64,000 bases of DNA from Neurospora crassa OR74A (lineage: Eukaryota; Ascomycota; Sordariomycetes; Sordariales; Sordariaceae), in contig NC_026503.1 in the NCBI RefSeq assembly GCF_000182925.2, positions 5,208,001 through 5,272,000 on the forward strand. The letters run 5' to 3'. Under the pieces are notes generated by a model. It was not told the origin of the DNA. It searched no databases and saw only the letters and a program-made list of their open reading frames with translations. The translations under genes were made by a program, and so were the position numbers. Position 1 is the stretch's first letter, and every line of letters begins with the position of its first letter. Shown piece after piece: positions 22,713 through 33,235 of the stretch.

Positions 22713-23425
22713 CTAGGTAACTCTGTCATCCAACATATGCAACCCAAGCACGTTGACTTCCTCCATGCCCAAAATTAACACGTTGTGGTCAGGGGTGTAG
22801 ATCCATGCGTTGGCGGAATATGGACCAAGACTGATCTTGAGTCTGTAAAGCTCAGACCTTTCGGTGATGCGGTGTTCCCAAGCCTGGGTGGGCAGCTGCG
22901 CCAGGCAGCTCTTGCTCTTCATCGTCGCCCATTACATATTTTCGGCGACACCGTCCAGGCACATGGCTCGGTGAGGTAAGGGCTGTCTATCCGGTGGACT
23001 GATGTGGTTTGTGGAGATGGATGAAGTAGGCGAGAACTTGGTGGACGAGCTCGATAGCTACCTATGGACGATTTCTAGTGTTGATACAGTTGGCCGGCAA
23101 AGTCGGGGTGGCAGTACTGCTCGTGGAAAAAGTCATTGGTATAGTCCGTCACAACATGCTCAGTTAGGTAATCATAGCCCCTCGTGGTTACCTGTACTTG
23201 AAGATACCCCGGAAATCTTCCACCACAAAGCTCGGCAGGAGTCGTCCAGCGTGCCCAGACTCGACTTCCTTGCAAGTGCATGGACGAGTTGGGATGACCC
23301 ATTTCCTGAGCCCATAACGCTAGTCCGTATCGGGTATAACAATTTGACCCTTTTCCCGTCCCGTTCGTTGGTTCCCCAGGCCCGGCGTCCATTACAGTCC
23401 ACCCACCCGCTGATCTGAACTCCAA
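22713..23425 (-). pseudogene. F-box-like paralogue E, remnant
   Basis: On the minus strand at about 23025-23060 the codons read IELVHQVLAYFI, the same signature as copies A to D, but an in-frame TAG sits just upstream and another stop follows within ten codons. The leucine-proline that should precede it has changed to Val-Ala. Upstream (23075-23425) and downstream (22713-22922) frames are open for 116 and 69 codons in other registers. The downstream one (WEHRITERSELYRLKIS...) can loosely be aligned with the family block. An intron cannot be ruled out, but a decayed fifth copy is the better reading. Confidence 0.45.
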
Positions 23426-23619
23426 GTCATGGAATTTCTAGAAACTTTGCCTTACTTTTCGGGTTCTTTTTCGGAACAACACCTTCTCTTTTTGTTTGTG
23501 CACATTCCGTTCTTCCATTAGGTTGATATCACTCACTTTAGTCACTCTTTCAGGAAGTCAGTTAGTTACAGTACCTTACACACATAAAGAAAAAGAACCA
23601 TTGAAATCTGGAATCCGCA

Positions 23620-26600
23620 ATGCAAACGTACAGCCATGGTTACAACGTCCCCCCGCTGCCTATAAGACGGAAACCGACACCACTTGACGCAGCGCCCACC
23701 ACACCACATGCAACTCATCGACAACCACAGGCATATGCACCATTCACGCCACAACAACAGCCATACCTGGACCCTCCACCTCCTTATGCCGGACCAACAC
23801 AAGCACAAGGCCAAAGTCCAGGCTCAGCATTCGAACTCATCGACCTCATCGACGATTATCTAGACGACTTTGACGATGCTCCCGCTCATAGTCTCGCAAC
23901 AGCTGGTTCTGGATCCCACCTTCGCCAGCCCTCGGCTGTTCCTCAGCCCATTACCTTCCACAAGGAGCCAACCACGGCTTTTACGACACGGGAGGTATTG
24001 GTAAAGGATGAAAAGCCGCCTCTTCTTCCACCAAAAGTCCCGGAAAGACAGCAAAGGCCTGGCACACCCAATGGACAGGGTACGCAGGGACAAACATTCC
24101 ACGCTTACTGGCCCGCGGCAAATAACTTGCCTTCGTCGTTGGATTTGGGGGAACAAGCGTTGGACAGGCCAGTAAGTAGGGGGACTAGAGGTAGTGAGAC
24201 GCCGAGGCATGAGCATCCAAGTGTTCTACAACCGGGAGGAGGAAGGGGATTGTCTTCGCCTTTCCATGGCCGGCCTCGAACTGCTCAAGATGCGCATTAT
24301 GGCGACGGACATTACCAGCATTACCAGCAGCAGCACCAAGGACATGGGCATGCTTATGGCCTTCCTTATGACAATGGAGGACGCCTATGGCCTACGATGA
24401 TGGATATCCCCCCCGAAAGGCAACCTCATGGGAACTATCAGGAACCTCACACACAGCAGCACTCCCGCAACCACAACAATCTTAAAGTGCAGACTAGCAT
24501 GCCCACCCTCCGACCTGGTCCTCCCCTGCCGTCTTCGAGCCATCTCTCTCCATATCCCACCCCTTCTCCGTCAGCATATACATTCGAACCCCCCTCCGCG
24601 GCGCCACGAAGCCCAAGCGGCCTAGTCCCTCCATTTCCTCAACGAGCAGCAACTACCGGACATGGAGGTCGTTTCGGTCCACCACCGGGGCTGGGAAATG
24701 ACAAATATCGCCAGCAGCCGCATACTCCATTGACACCTCACTCGCCGTATTCGCCTTCATACAACATGTCAGCTAGCAGCCCGAGTCGATGCGGAAGTGC
24801 TCTACCCAGTCCCGGACCACCCGAAGATCCCGGGACTTTCGGATCGGGACAAGGATCCGCCTGGAATGGAGCAAGCGGAGCGGGGCCCACTTTTGACGGC
24901 CTGGGCTTTCCCGGACCTCCACCGGGCCCTCCACCACCCCGCGCTGCGACGACGACGGCAGCTATCCCTTTCCCTCCTCCTCCTCCTCCTCCACCGCGGC
25001 TGCCGGGACCGCCACCGCAGACGTTGGGTTTCCCGGGGCATCATCCTCCCCCTCAACTAGCTCAAGCATTTCCTCCTCCTCCTCCTCCTCCTCCACCACA
25101 ATGTTGGCCCGAGCGTCCGCATCCCCATTTACAGCATGCCAAGACCTTTGCCATAGCGAAACCACCGCACTCACAACAACAACCCCAACTCCACCACTCC
25201 CAATCCCTCCCACAGCTCCAACTCCAACAATCCGAGTCCTCCAGAAAGGAAGAGACAAAAGGATTCTGGTCCAACGCCCTCTCCGAAACCGCCTACCTCG
25301 CATCGGGCCTCATTTCCCACCCCTTTGAGTCCACCAAGCACTACACCATTCTGCGCCACTCGCCGGCTGTCATCTGGCACCACGGCCCCAAAACGACCGT
25401 GACCATCTCTATCTTTTCGAGTCCCAAGTACCCGCTTCCTGCTTTGCCTTCGTTGCCGCCTGCCGCTGGTGTCAGCTCAGATGTAGCCGGGAATGGAAAC
25501 GGATGGTCGTTGTGGATTCAACAGCGTGGATTTTCGGGAGACAGTGGGATGAAGATCAAGAACTGGTTAGGTGGCAGAGAGGATTGGGTTTGTGTGACGC
25601 CTGCTAGTAAGGTTTTGGCTGAGGAGTTGGAGACTGGAAGTGCTGGCAAAACAGGCGGACAAGGATTGTTAGGGCTGGGAGGGGCGACGGAAGAGAGGGG
25701 GTGGAAGAGGGATATCAAGCGGACGGAGAAGAAGCTGAAGAAGGAATTTGGCGACAAAAAGGGACATGTGGCACGCTTGACGGCTGTGGTGAGGGTGCCG
25801 GAGGGGTGTGAGGATGGGTATTTCCGGGTTCATTTGTGCGTCAACCCAGATGGGTCAGAAAAGGACCACGAGAAAAGGAAGAAGAGTGAGAAAGATCCAC
25901 AGTCGCTGCTTGAAGAGCAGCGGAAGAAGATGAAGGTGTTGTGCTCGAGCCCAATCTTTAGGTTGGCGAGTACATCCACTGACCCTTCGTCCATCCGCGG
26001 CGCCTCTCTGTCGACCATGCCGCTGGAAATGGGCATCTCCCTCACCTCTTTCATTGCATCAGAGATGGTCGCCTCCAAAATTGCGCCGATCAAGGACCCG
26101 ATCACTAAAATCATCGATCCCTACCGAGCGCATCCCATCGTTGAAGAACTAGGAATCATTGCTACCGAGGAGGTCAAGGCCGCGAGGGAAGAGGCCGAGG
26201 CGGAGGAGCAGGAACGGTTGAGGGAGTTATTTGGTGCTATGTGTGTTGTTGGTGCTGGTGGTGCTGCTGCAGGTATGGCGACGAGGAGAGGGCCAGAAGG
26301 ACGTCAACAAGGGAGCGGAATGCCGGGCGTGGTTGGGCCCGACGAAGGACCGTTGGCGCCGCTGCCAATCCGGTTTGGAGGAAAAGTGGTTCCTGGGACA
26401 GGGAGAAGCACAGCGGAAATGGGCATCCCCACAGCCAACCTCAAAGACCTACCAGAGGAAATCAAGCACTACTTCAAAGGCGTGTATTTCGGCTATACTC
26501 GCATCATTCCCGGCAAGGGTGGCCCCATGGGTCCCGGAGGCCCAATGGAGGAGGTCTGGTATGAAGCGATCATTTCCTCGGGCCCGGTGCCGTACGCGAG

Positions 26601-27072
26601 GAAAACAGCCGTCATCGTGGAACAACAGACCACGGTGCACCTCATCACCGATTTCGGCGCGGGCGTAACCTTCTTTGGCAGCAAGGTGGAAGTGTTGGTC
26701 ATGGGTTTTCTGCATCCAGTGTTGGACTATCGCGAGACTGGCCCGCAGTACCGGCTCGACACCGCCCACCAGGATGTCGTTCTTGCTCTAGCTAGTCTCA
26801 ACCGGCCGAGATGGACCGCCCAATCCACCCTTCAACGCATGGAAGCCGCCGAAACAAACGCGGATGGGGAGAGGGGCTTGACAGGAGGTTTCAGGAGGAC
26901 CAAGGTGGTGGAAAAGGGACAGGAAGTCAAAGAAAAGATAATCGAGGCCAAGGATGCGGTGGCGAAGCAGATCGATCGGATACCGGTGCATAAAGTGGGA
27001 ATTAGAAGGGACGATGGCAAGGCCAGGGATCGGTATTATGGGACGGGAGGGTATTGGATTCCCAGATGTTAA
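23620..27072 (+). CDS. Proline-rich protein with C-terminal riboflavin-kinase-like domain
   Basis: The protein is 1150 aa and intron-free. Residues 1 to about 540 are disordered: Pro, Gln, His and Ser rich, with formin-like polyproline runs around 430-500. A conserved-looking globular part (about 555-720) starts FWSNALSETAYLASG and is followed by a charged coiled-coil region. From about 914 to 1070 comes a riboflavin-kinase-type barrel: GGKVVPGTGRSTAEMGIPTAN (PTAN at 937-940), GVYFGYTRI, then HLITDF...FFGSKVEVLVMGFLHP. In true riboflavin kinases a catalytic Glu precedes the THI/VHI strand; here TTVH (1004-1007) replaces it. So binding of flavin or nucleotide is possible but kinase activity is doubtful. 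A separate true kinase is expected elsewhere in the genome. Its role is unknown. Confidence 0.8.
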   Translation: MQTYSHGYNVPPLPIRRKPTPLDAAPTTPHATHRQPQAYAPFTPQQQPYLDPPPPYAGPTQAQGQSPGSAFELIDLIDDYLDDFDDAPAHSLATAGSGSHLRQPSAVPQPITFHKEPTTAFTTREVLVKDEKPPLLPPKVPERQQRPGTPNGQGTQGQTFHAYWPAANNLPSSLDLGEQALDRPVSRGTRGSETPRHEHPSVLQPGGGRGLSSPFHGRPRTAQDAHYGDGHYQHYQQQHQGHGHAYGLPYDNGGRLWPTMMDIPPERQPHGNYQEPHTQQHSRNHNNLKVQTSMPTLRPGPPLPSSSHLSPYPTPSPSAYTFEPPSAAPRSPSGLVPPFPQRAATTGHGGRFGPPPGLGNDKYRQQPHTPLTPHSPYSPSYNMSASSPSRCGSALPSPGPPEDPGTFGSGQGSAWNGASGAGPTFDGLGFPGPPPGPPPPRAATTTAAIPFPPPPPPPPRLPGPPPQTLGFPGHHPPPQLAQAFPPPPPPPPPQCWPERPHPHLQHAKTFAIAKPPHSQQQPQLHHSQSLPQLQLQQSESSRKEETKGFWSNALSETAYLASGLISHPFESTKHYTILRHSPAVIWHHGPKTTVTISIFSSPKYPLPALPSLPPAAGVSSDVAGNGNGWSLWIQQRGFSGDSGMKIKNWLGGREDWVCVTPASKVLAEELETGSAGKTGGQGLLGLGGATEERGWKRDIKRTEKKLKKEFGDKKGHVARLTAVVRVPEGCEDGYFRVHLCVNPDGSEKDHEKRKKSEKDPQSLLEEQRKKMKVLCSSPIFRLASTSTDPSSIRGASLSTMPLEMGISLTSFIASEMVASKIAPIKDPITKIIDPYRAHPIVEELGIIATEEVKAAREEAEAEEQERLRELFGAMCVVGAGGAAAGMATRRGPEGRQQGSGMPGVVGPDEGPLAPLPIRFGGKVVPGTGRSTAEMGIPTANLKDLPEEIKHYFKGVYFGYTRIIPGKGGPMGPGGPMEEVWYEAIISSGPVPYARKTAVIVEQQTTVHLITDFGAGVTFFGSKVEVLVMGFLHPVLDYRETGPQYRLDTAHQDVVLALASLNRPRWTAQSTLQRMEAAETNADGERGLTGGFRRTKVVEKGQEVKEKIIEAKDAVAKQIDRIPVHKVGIRRDDGKARDRYYGTGGYWIPRC

Positions 27073-27317
27073 GGAGTTATGGTTTCACTTACGGGCGGGA
27101 TAACCGAAAAGTTTCTCTAACTGTAATGTATTGCTCTAATGGAGATGAGAGTAGAAGACTAAGTAAGGTGTAGAACAAGGCAAGGACACCTCCCCGGGCT
27201 GGCCGCCGGAAAATGATATTTCAAGAGACGGTTGGTCCAACCTATACACGTCAGCCCCAAAGACACCAGACGTGCCCTCACCCCACCAGTGCTGCTGTCA
27301 TGTTCCATGCCGGATAC

Positions 27318-28136
27318 TCAATGCTGCCCCGGAATTCCCGCCAGAATGTCGTCAAAAGTTGTGGCTCTTTGCCTCCTCCCTGTCGCCCAACGATGTACTC
27401 TAGACCCATTCGCATTCCCGCCGTTACTTGCGCCTCCAGTTCCCGGAGTCACGTCGTAGTCTGGATCAGCGTCTTTGCGCTTGCCTGTTAGGAAGCGAGA
27501 GATGCGGGAGAGGGTACCTGCTCGCTTCAGCTTCGAGCTTCCGTCTTGTTCTTGTGGTGGCGATGGCCGAGGGTCCCAACTGGGGGTGGAGGCAGCACGG
27601 CTTGTGCGAGTCGTGTTGGAGCGGGGGAGGGTTTCTTTTTCCGAGTAGTGGTGGCCGTCACGCTCCTTCTTAGTGGTGTTTCTCCTCCCCAAATCCTTCT
27701 CGTCGCCGTATCCGGCATCTGCCTTTTCCCTTCGACTCTCCCTGCGACTGGGCCTCCTATCCGGCTTCTCCCTGATACTAGCAATTCGATCCATGACAGA
27801 ATCCACCCTCTTCCTCGTGCTATATCCTCGTTTAGGCTTCTCGTCGTCCCGTCGTACCGCGTTATGGTCACCAAATGGATCGTGATCCGGCCCTTCTTCA
27901 AGGACATAGCCTGGTTCTGTACCGTTGTTGACCTCTGGGACCTCGACACTAGGTAATGGCGTCGGAGGCTTGACTGGGAAGAGTTTGCCGTAGGTGGCGC
28001 CGGGTGCGCCCTCCCATAGGGTCCCATCGGTGTTGTCGCGGTAGGTGTAGACCTGGGTATCCGCGTCGTAGCCTATGCGGGTCATGTTCTCGGGTAGACG
28101 GTCGGCGTCTGTGTCGAGCTCTTTCCAGCGGCCCAT
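27318..28136 (-). CDS. Conserved fungal hypothetical protein (MGRW start)
   Basis: The protein is 272 aa, starting at ATG 28136 in a strong context (GCCATGGGC). The first 60 residues form the conserved part: MGRWKELDTDADRLPENM followed by RIGYDADTQVYTYRD and WEGAPGATYG. The rest is basic and Ser/Arg/Asp-rich, with a short LSRISRFLTGKRK segment and the C-terminal TTFDDILAGIPGQH. I recall similar N-termini in uncharacterised Pezizomycotina proteins, sometimes labelled LysM/CBM50, but no LysM is visible here. There is no signal peptide. The upstream frame is open to 28592 but has no ATG. It faces the 23620 gene tail to tail, only 245 bases apart. Confidence 0.75.
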   Translation of the reverse strand: MGRWKELDTDADRLPENMTRIGYDADTQVYTYRDNTDGTLWEGAPGATYGKLFPVKPPTPLPSVEVPEVNNGTEPGYVLEEGPDHDPFGDHNAVRRDDEKPKRGYSTRKRVDSVMDRIASIREKPDRRPSRRESRREKADAGYGDEKDLGRRNTTKKERDGHHYSEKETLPRSNTTRTSRAASTPSWDPRPSPPQEQDGSSKLKRAGTLSRISRFLTGKRKDADPDYDVTPGTGGASNGGNANGSRVHRWATGRRQRATTFDDILAGIPGQH

Positions 28137-29262
28137 GGCGACTCGATAGTCTGCTGGGTTGGGTATTCTTCTGTAGTAGGCGATCGGTGAAGAGATCGCA
28201 ACGCGGTATTGGAGATATACTGGGGGAGGTGGTGGTAATGGCGACGACGTCGATGATGTGGGGAACAATCTAGAATAGGTAGAGCAGTTGTCGGATGACG
28301 ATACGGATTTTGATGCGGGTGTGGACAGTCGTAGTAGGAGGAAGGTCGCCGTGATGGGTACCAAGTGTGGTTCGAGGCTAGGAAACTTTCTGTTTCGAAT
28401 CAATTCCCTTTGGAGTTGATGATGTTTGTTGTTGTTGCTCTGACGGATGTTTCCTTTCGGGGTCGTCAGGGTCCTCAGAGTGGATGCGGGAGGAGCTTGG
28501 ACGCCGTGCGGGTCGGACGATGATGTCACCTTTGTTTGTGTGTTACCCCTGGCCGGCGACTGGTTCGGTTGGAATGGCAACGCCCACGTCAAGGTACCAA
28601 TTTGCCCAATTTGTTTCAGCTTGGTGATAATGATGGGGTGGGAAGGATGTTCCTAGGAATTCAAGGGTAGAGGGAAGTGTTGGGATCTTTGTAGGAATTG
28701 CGCATGAGTGATGGACAGAGGGAAAAATGGGGACGGACAACGCTGGATGGAGACGCACTGGAGACACTGGAGAATCTGGGGAGTCTGGCAAATCTGGACC
28801 CCTATCCCATCCTCTAAGCCTCCGTGATCAACGACTTGTGCGCCGCTCATTGGACACGACGCCTGTAACGTCGAAACGGATTGACAACTGACAAGTGTAA
28901 ACACGAGAAGACCAGCCGCACTGGAGACTCTGGCTCAGCTGTTCACTGCCCCTTACGGACCGACAAAACATCCAGGGGCAGCTGCAGAGGACAGGAGTGC
29001 GTAACACGTCACTTCCTTCCGATCCCGCTCGCCATGTCATAAGGTCAAGCGTACCTACTTTCATAGTAGCGACGTGACGGGTGGCTTGGATCCATGAGTA
29101 CTGTAGTTTCATTATATCCCTATCGGGTCTAGCTGTTGGCTTATTCCGTTACACTATTCCTCACACCATCCACAATTCCTCGCACCAACTGCAGATAACA
29201 GAGGAAGCTCCGCCGGGTATCCAAAACCACAACCACATAACCACAGAACATTATCCATCGGG
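28137..29262. other. Intergenic
   Basis: This is the promoter side of the 27318 gene and the downstream side of the sterol reductase gene. There is a run of CTGGAGA-type phrases at 28740-28800 (ctggatggagacgcactggagacactggagaatctgg). No supported gene. Confidence 0.45.
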
Positions 29263-30822
29263 CTAGTAGATGCCAGGGACAATTCTCCACTTGACAAGCT
29301 TCTTGTACTTTTCCCAATCGTCACCATACTTCTTGGAGCACTTCTCGTCATCTCTGAGGTCGCGGTGGATCAAGAGAATAGCAAAGTACAAGATGTAAAA
29401 GTAAGTGAAAACGATACCCCAGCCTCTCGCCTCGCCCTGGACAACCTCGCGCCCGTCAAGCATGGTAATTGCACCAGGGGCGTTGCTGCCGGCGCTCAAG
29501 ATCTGGTAGCCAGCAATGCCGGTCGGGAGAGAATAGGGCCAGCTCTGAAGCCAGTCACCGAGATAATTGATGTGGCGAGCGATGCCCCACCATCCCGAGG
29601 TAATGAGTCGCGATCCAGTCTTGGTCTGGAGGTAGGTAAGGTGCTTAACACTAGGATCCTCGGGGTTCGTGCGAAAGTTGTTCTTCTGCGAGTTGGACAG
29701 GCGGAAGATGCTATAACCAGCAGCCAGGACAGCACCAACAGCAATCAGTCCGAAAGCGCCCAGCTGCTGAGGATGGACGGAAAGGTAGCGAGTCTGAGTC
29801 GAGTACATGAAGGGCACCCAAACGACATCTCCGAAACTCAGCATGAACCCGAAGCCGTCGGTAGTGATATCCATCGTAGTCAAGACGGCCGGCTCCATGT
29901 AGATTCCGTCAAAGACATAGAAAGCCTGGATGGCAGTGATGAAGAGAATTGAATCGGTGACGTAACCGTAAAGGCGGTATTGCTTGGCGATGAAGGCGCA
30001 GTTCAGAATGATCCAGCCCAGAAGACCAGGGCGCATTTCCATGAATTCCTTGATGTCTACTTGGCCGATGAGGGGCAGAGTGATGCGAGGATTGAGCTCG
30101 CGACCAATGTAGAAATCGTAGATGAGGGAGCCGGTGACACCGCCTGCTGCTAGCTGGCGCATGTCCTTGTTGCCCGGCTTCACGTCAAAGCTGCGAACGT
30201 AGACGAAGATGGCGAGGGCAAAAGCGAAGAGGATATTGGCGCTGATGATCTGGGCAAAGTTGTCGGAAATGAAAGTCCAAACGGGGAACTCGGCGCCCTG
30301 AGCGATGGTGCCGGCAGCCAGGATGGCCAAGGTGCACATGGCCGAGTTGAAAGCGTTCAGCTTGTACTTGAGCCGGCCGCCGGTGCTCAACTCGGTTCCC
30401 TCGACGTGGTGGCCGGGGAGAAAGCGGTATTGAACGAGCGAGAGAGCGTAGTAGCCCAAAGTCCACAGCGTGGCGGACCACGAGAAGAGGCCGAAGACGC
30501 CATTGTCAGGCCAGCCGATTTCGCGCTTGAGCTGGGCGAGGTCGAGAGACTTGGGGTGGAGGAGCGAGGGCGCGGGGCAGCCCGAGATGTCGTTGCAGAA
30601 AAGGTTGAAGACGTGGACGAGAATGGGGAGGCCAAAGGTGATGCCAAAGGCGCCGATGCTGTTTGATCGTTGTCAAGCTTGTTAGCGGGGCGTGGTCTGG
30701 ACACGAACGAGATGGAGTCAGGGGTTCTGTTTTTGGTTGACTTACGGGCCGCCAAACTCGTAGTGCTGCTGGCGCGGCGCAACCGCCTTCTTTGGGGCAG
30801 CTTGGTTTTGCTTCCCGGCCAT
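29263..30822 (-). CDS. erg24: Delta(14)-sterol reductase (ERG24 family)
   Basis: Two exons, complement(join(29263..30658, 30746..30822)), give 490 aa. The intron is 87 nt with a GTAAGT donor and CAG acceptor. The enzyme reduces the C14-C15 double bond after lanosterol demethylation in ergosterol synthesis, in the ER membrane with NADPH. The first exon encodes MAGKQNQAAP...HYEFGGP. The second has multiple hydrophobic helices and the family signatures LNPRI, SGWWGIARHINYLGDW and a C-terminal DEKCSKKYGDDWEKYKKLVKWRIVPGIY. The length equals that known for the Neurospora erg-3 product. Identification is firm. Confidence 0.95.
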
Positions 30823-31946
30823 GGTGATGCTGGCTGTGATGCTGTAGACGACAACACGGAGAGCGGGGAGAGGATCAAGCTGCCTTTTTAAAATGTTCAG
30901 CTCCCCGATGTTGGTCGTGGGACAACTCAGCCGGCAGCCAACCAGACAACCGGAACAGTGACGGTCCCCGGTTCGGACGAAGAGGAGCCAAAGGACGGGA
31001 GCTTCGATGGGCCAATTGGGGGGCCAATTGACTGCTTCAATTAGGTTGCCGGCTGGGAGAGTGGAGCCAATCGACCTGTCGTGCCAGACGGATCTCTGCT
31101 TTCCGGCTGGGATCTCCAGTCTTGGCAACCTTCCTTGGCGTCTAAGTACTACTCGCTGTCTATGCTCAAAGTAAGTACTCCTGCTCACTCGATGTCCTCA
31201 AGTCGGTACCTTGCTTCCAGATGACCGTATCCGCGTATTGCTGTCTCCTTCGCAACTGGAGATCCTGATCCGGGCTGCTGATTATCCGAGAGGTGAGCAA
31301 TGGTACGATTCCATAGTTCGAGCCGCTGTCTTGCCTGCCCCTCATGTCCAATCTCTCCTACCTGTTGGAGCAGCAATGTACCTTGGCGAATTCCATCTTG
31401 GTGTGGATGTACCCCTGATCTTCCCGGTCCAAGGAATGGGCCAATCATGGGAGACGTTGGATCTTGCTGGCCACTCAAAGACATGGAAGGCAGCCTTTAC
31501 TTTGCTCGATTCAGTTTTGTTCCAGTGACGACAACAGGCACTCTTTGTTCTGCGCGCCACTTCCAGAACGGAAAGCCATCACCTAACAATTTCCACTACT
31601 GTACGACAAACAAAAAAACAACCAATTCTTACCACGAATTGATCTACAACCTCCGTCAACCCCGCGACTCCATCAGCAGCCAAATCGATCCAGACGGGAC
31701 CTACCTCTACCTACCCACCCAATCCTTGGTCGATCCAAAGTTCTAGTGTAGTGTATACTACCTCTACCACTGCATGCAATAACCCCTCCTGACGCCGCTG
31801 CCACGAGTCACAATCATCACCACCACCACCAACCATACCACGAGCGAGCGCCACCGAGCGCCTTGCCCATTTCAGTTCCATCTCTCCCACTTTGTTCCAT
31901 CACCAGTCCCGATATCGATCCCGATCCCGACCCCAATTCACCAAAA
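30823..31946. other. Intergenic between divergent erg24 and the Mrl1-like gene
   Basis: This should contain both promoters. Frames of up to 148 codons near 31211-31746 have no recognisable domain. CCACCACCACCAACCAT low-complexity sequence lies about 120 bases before the downstream start codon. Confidence 0.45.
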
Positions 31947-33235
31947 ATGCATGCCCCAAGTCCCAGCCGGCTCCTCTCGAGCCTAGTCGCCTTCTGCGCC
32001 CTGACCGGTGCTGCCCACGCCTCCGATGACGAATCCTCCTCCGCGTCGCCCTCCCCATCATCAACAGCCACCACAACCTCCACCGTAACACCCTGCGTCG
32101 CCACCTCCACCAACGGTGCCTTCTACGACCTCCGCCCCGACATCGCCGTTGTTCCCGAAAAGGGCGTCAAGCTCGCCCGGGGTACGCACACCCAAGACTA
32201 CCAAGCCCGCGGTTACGATTACGGATACAACATCACGCTCAACATATGCGCCCCTGTGGTGAAGGGCGTCGAGGATGTCGTGGGATTGACGAGCGAGGCA
32301 TGGGCCAAGGTCGGTGCCTGGTATGAAAAGGGTGGCAAGGTATACAGCCTAGGGCAGGAGTCGGGAGCATTGAAGCCGAGAGGAAGGAAGCTGGTGCTGC
32401 AGTATACAGGAGGGTCGCCGTGTGAACCACCAGAGGACGACAAGGACGACAAACGGAAACGAAGCACCGGTGTTCACCAAGGCGCTGCGTACAGCAAATA
32501 CTCGGACGACGAAGACGAAGATCGTGATGACGACCAGACCGACTCCGACTCCGACAAGCGGAAACACAGCAACGCATCCAAAAAGAAAACCCGCCGCAAG
32601 TCCGCAACCATCTCTTTCCTCTGCGACCGCTCCCCAGACACTTCCACCGCTGTCTCCTTCGTCGGCACCGACCCCGACGAATGCTCCTATTTTTTCGAGG
32701 TTCGCTCGCAACACGCCTGTGCCGGAGCCGAGCCACATAAACCGGGGTCCGTGGGTCCCGGAGGAGTCTTTGCCATCATCTTCTTCATTGCACTGGCGGT
32801 GTACGTCATTGGTGGTGTTTTCTACCAACGCACCGTCGTGAAGCAAAGAGGGTGGAGGCAGTTGCCCAACTATACTCTATGGGCCGGTATCTGGAGCTTT
32901 CTCAAGGTAGGACGTGCTGTTTCCTCTTGGCTCGGTTCCTTTGTGCGGGTGCAGGATCGCAAAGAGATGAGCAAGGTGTAGTATGAACGATAAACTGCGA
33001 GGGCGTGAACTGGTGAGGGAGCAGAAGCCGGCTGTGGTTGATACTTTCTACGGAGCCGTCATGCTAACTATCGATTGCGCAGGACATCTTCGTCATCCTT
33101 ACTTCGTCCTGCGCTCGCTTCTTGCCCCTGCGCCGCGGATACCGATCTTTGAACACGTCGTCTCGTGGCCGATACGGTAACAACGACGACGAGAATCGGT
33201 TGATCGATCAGCTTGATGAGGAGTGGGACGATTGA
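31947..33235 (+). CDS. mrl1: Mannose-6-phosphate-receptor-like sorting receptor (Mrl1 type)
   Basis: Two exons, join(31947..32906, 33083..33235), give 370 aa. The 176-nt intron has a GTAGGA donor, GCTAAC branch site and GCAG acceptor. Mrl1-type proteins are type I membrane receptors that help sort vacuolar hydrolases between Golgi and endosome. Features seen: signal peptide (MHAPSPSRLL...GAAHA), an MRH-like lumenal domain with Cys pairs (TPCVA, NICAPVV, SPCEPP, FLCDRS, ECSYFF, HACAG), a charged Asp/Lys linker, a transmembrane helix (GVFAIIFFIALAVYVIGGVF), then the cytosolic LPNYTLWAGIWSFLK. The second exon ends DENRLIDQLDEEWDD. If the intron is kept, a different 25-residue tail ends at 32981. 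The assignment to Mrl1 rather than Atg27 rests on the tail motif and is an inference. Confidence 0.82.
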
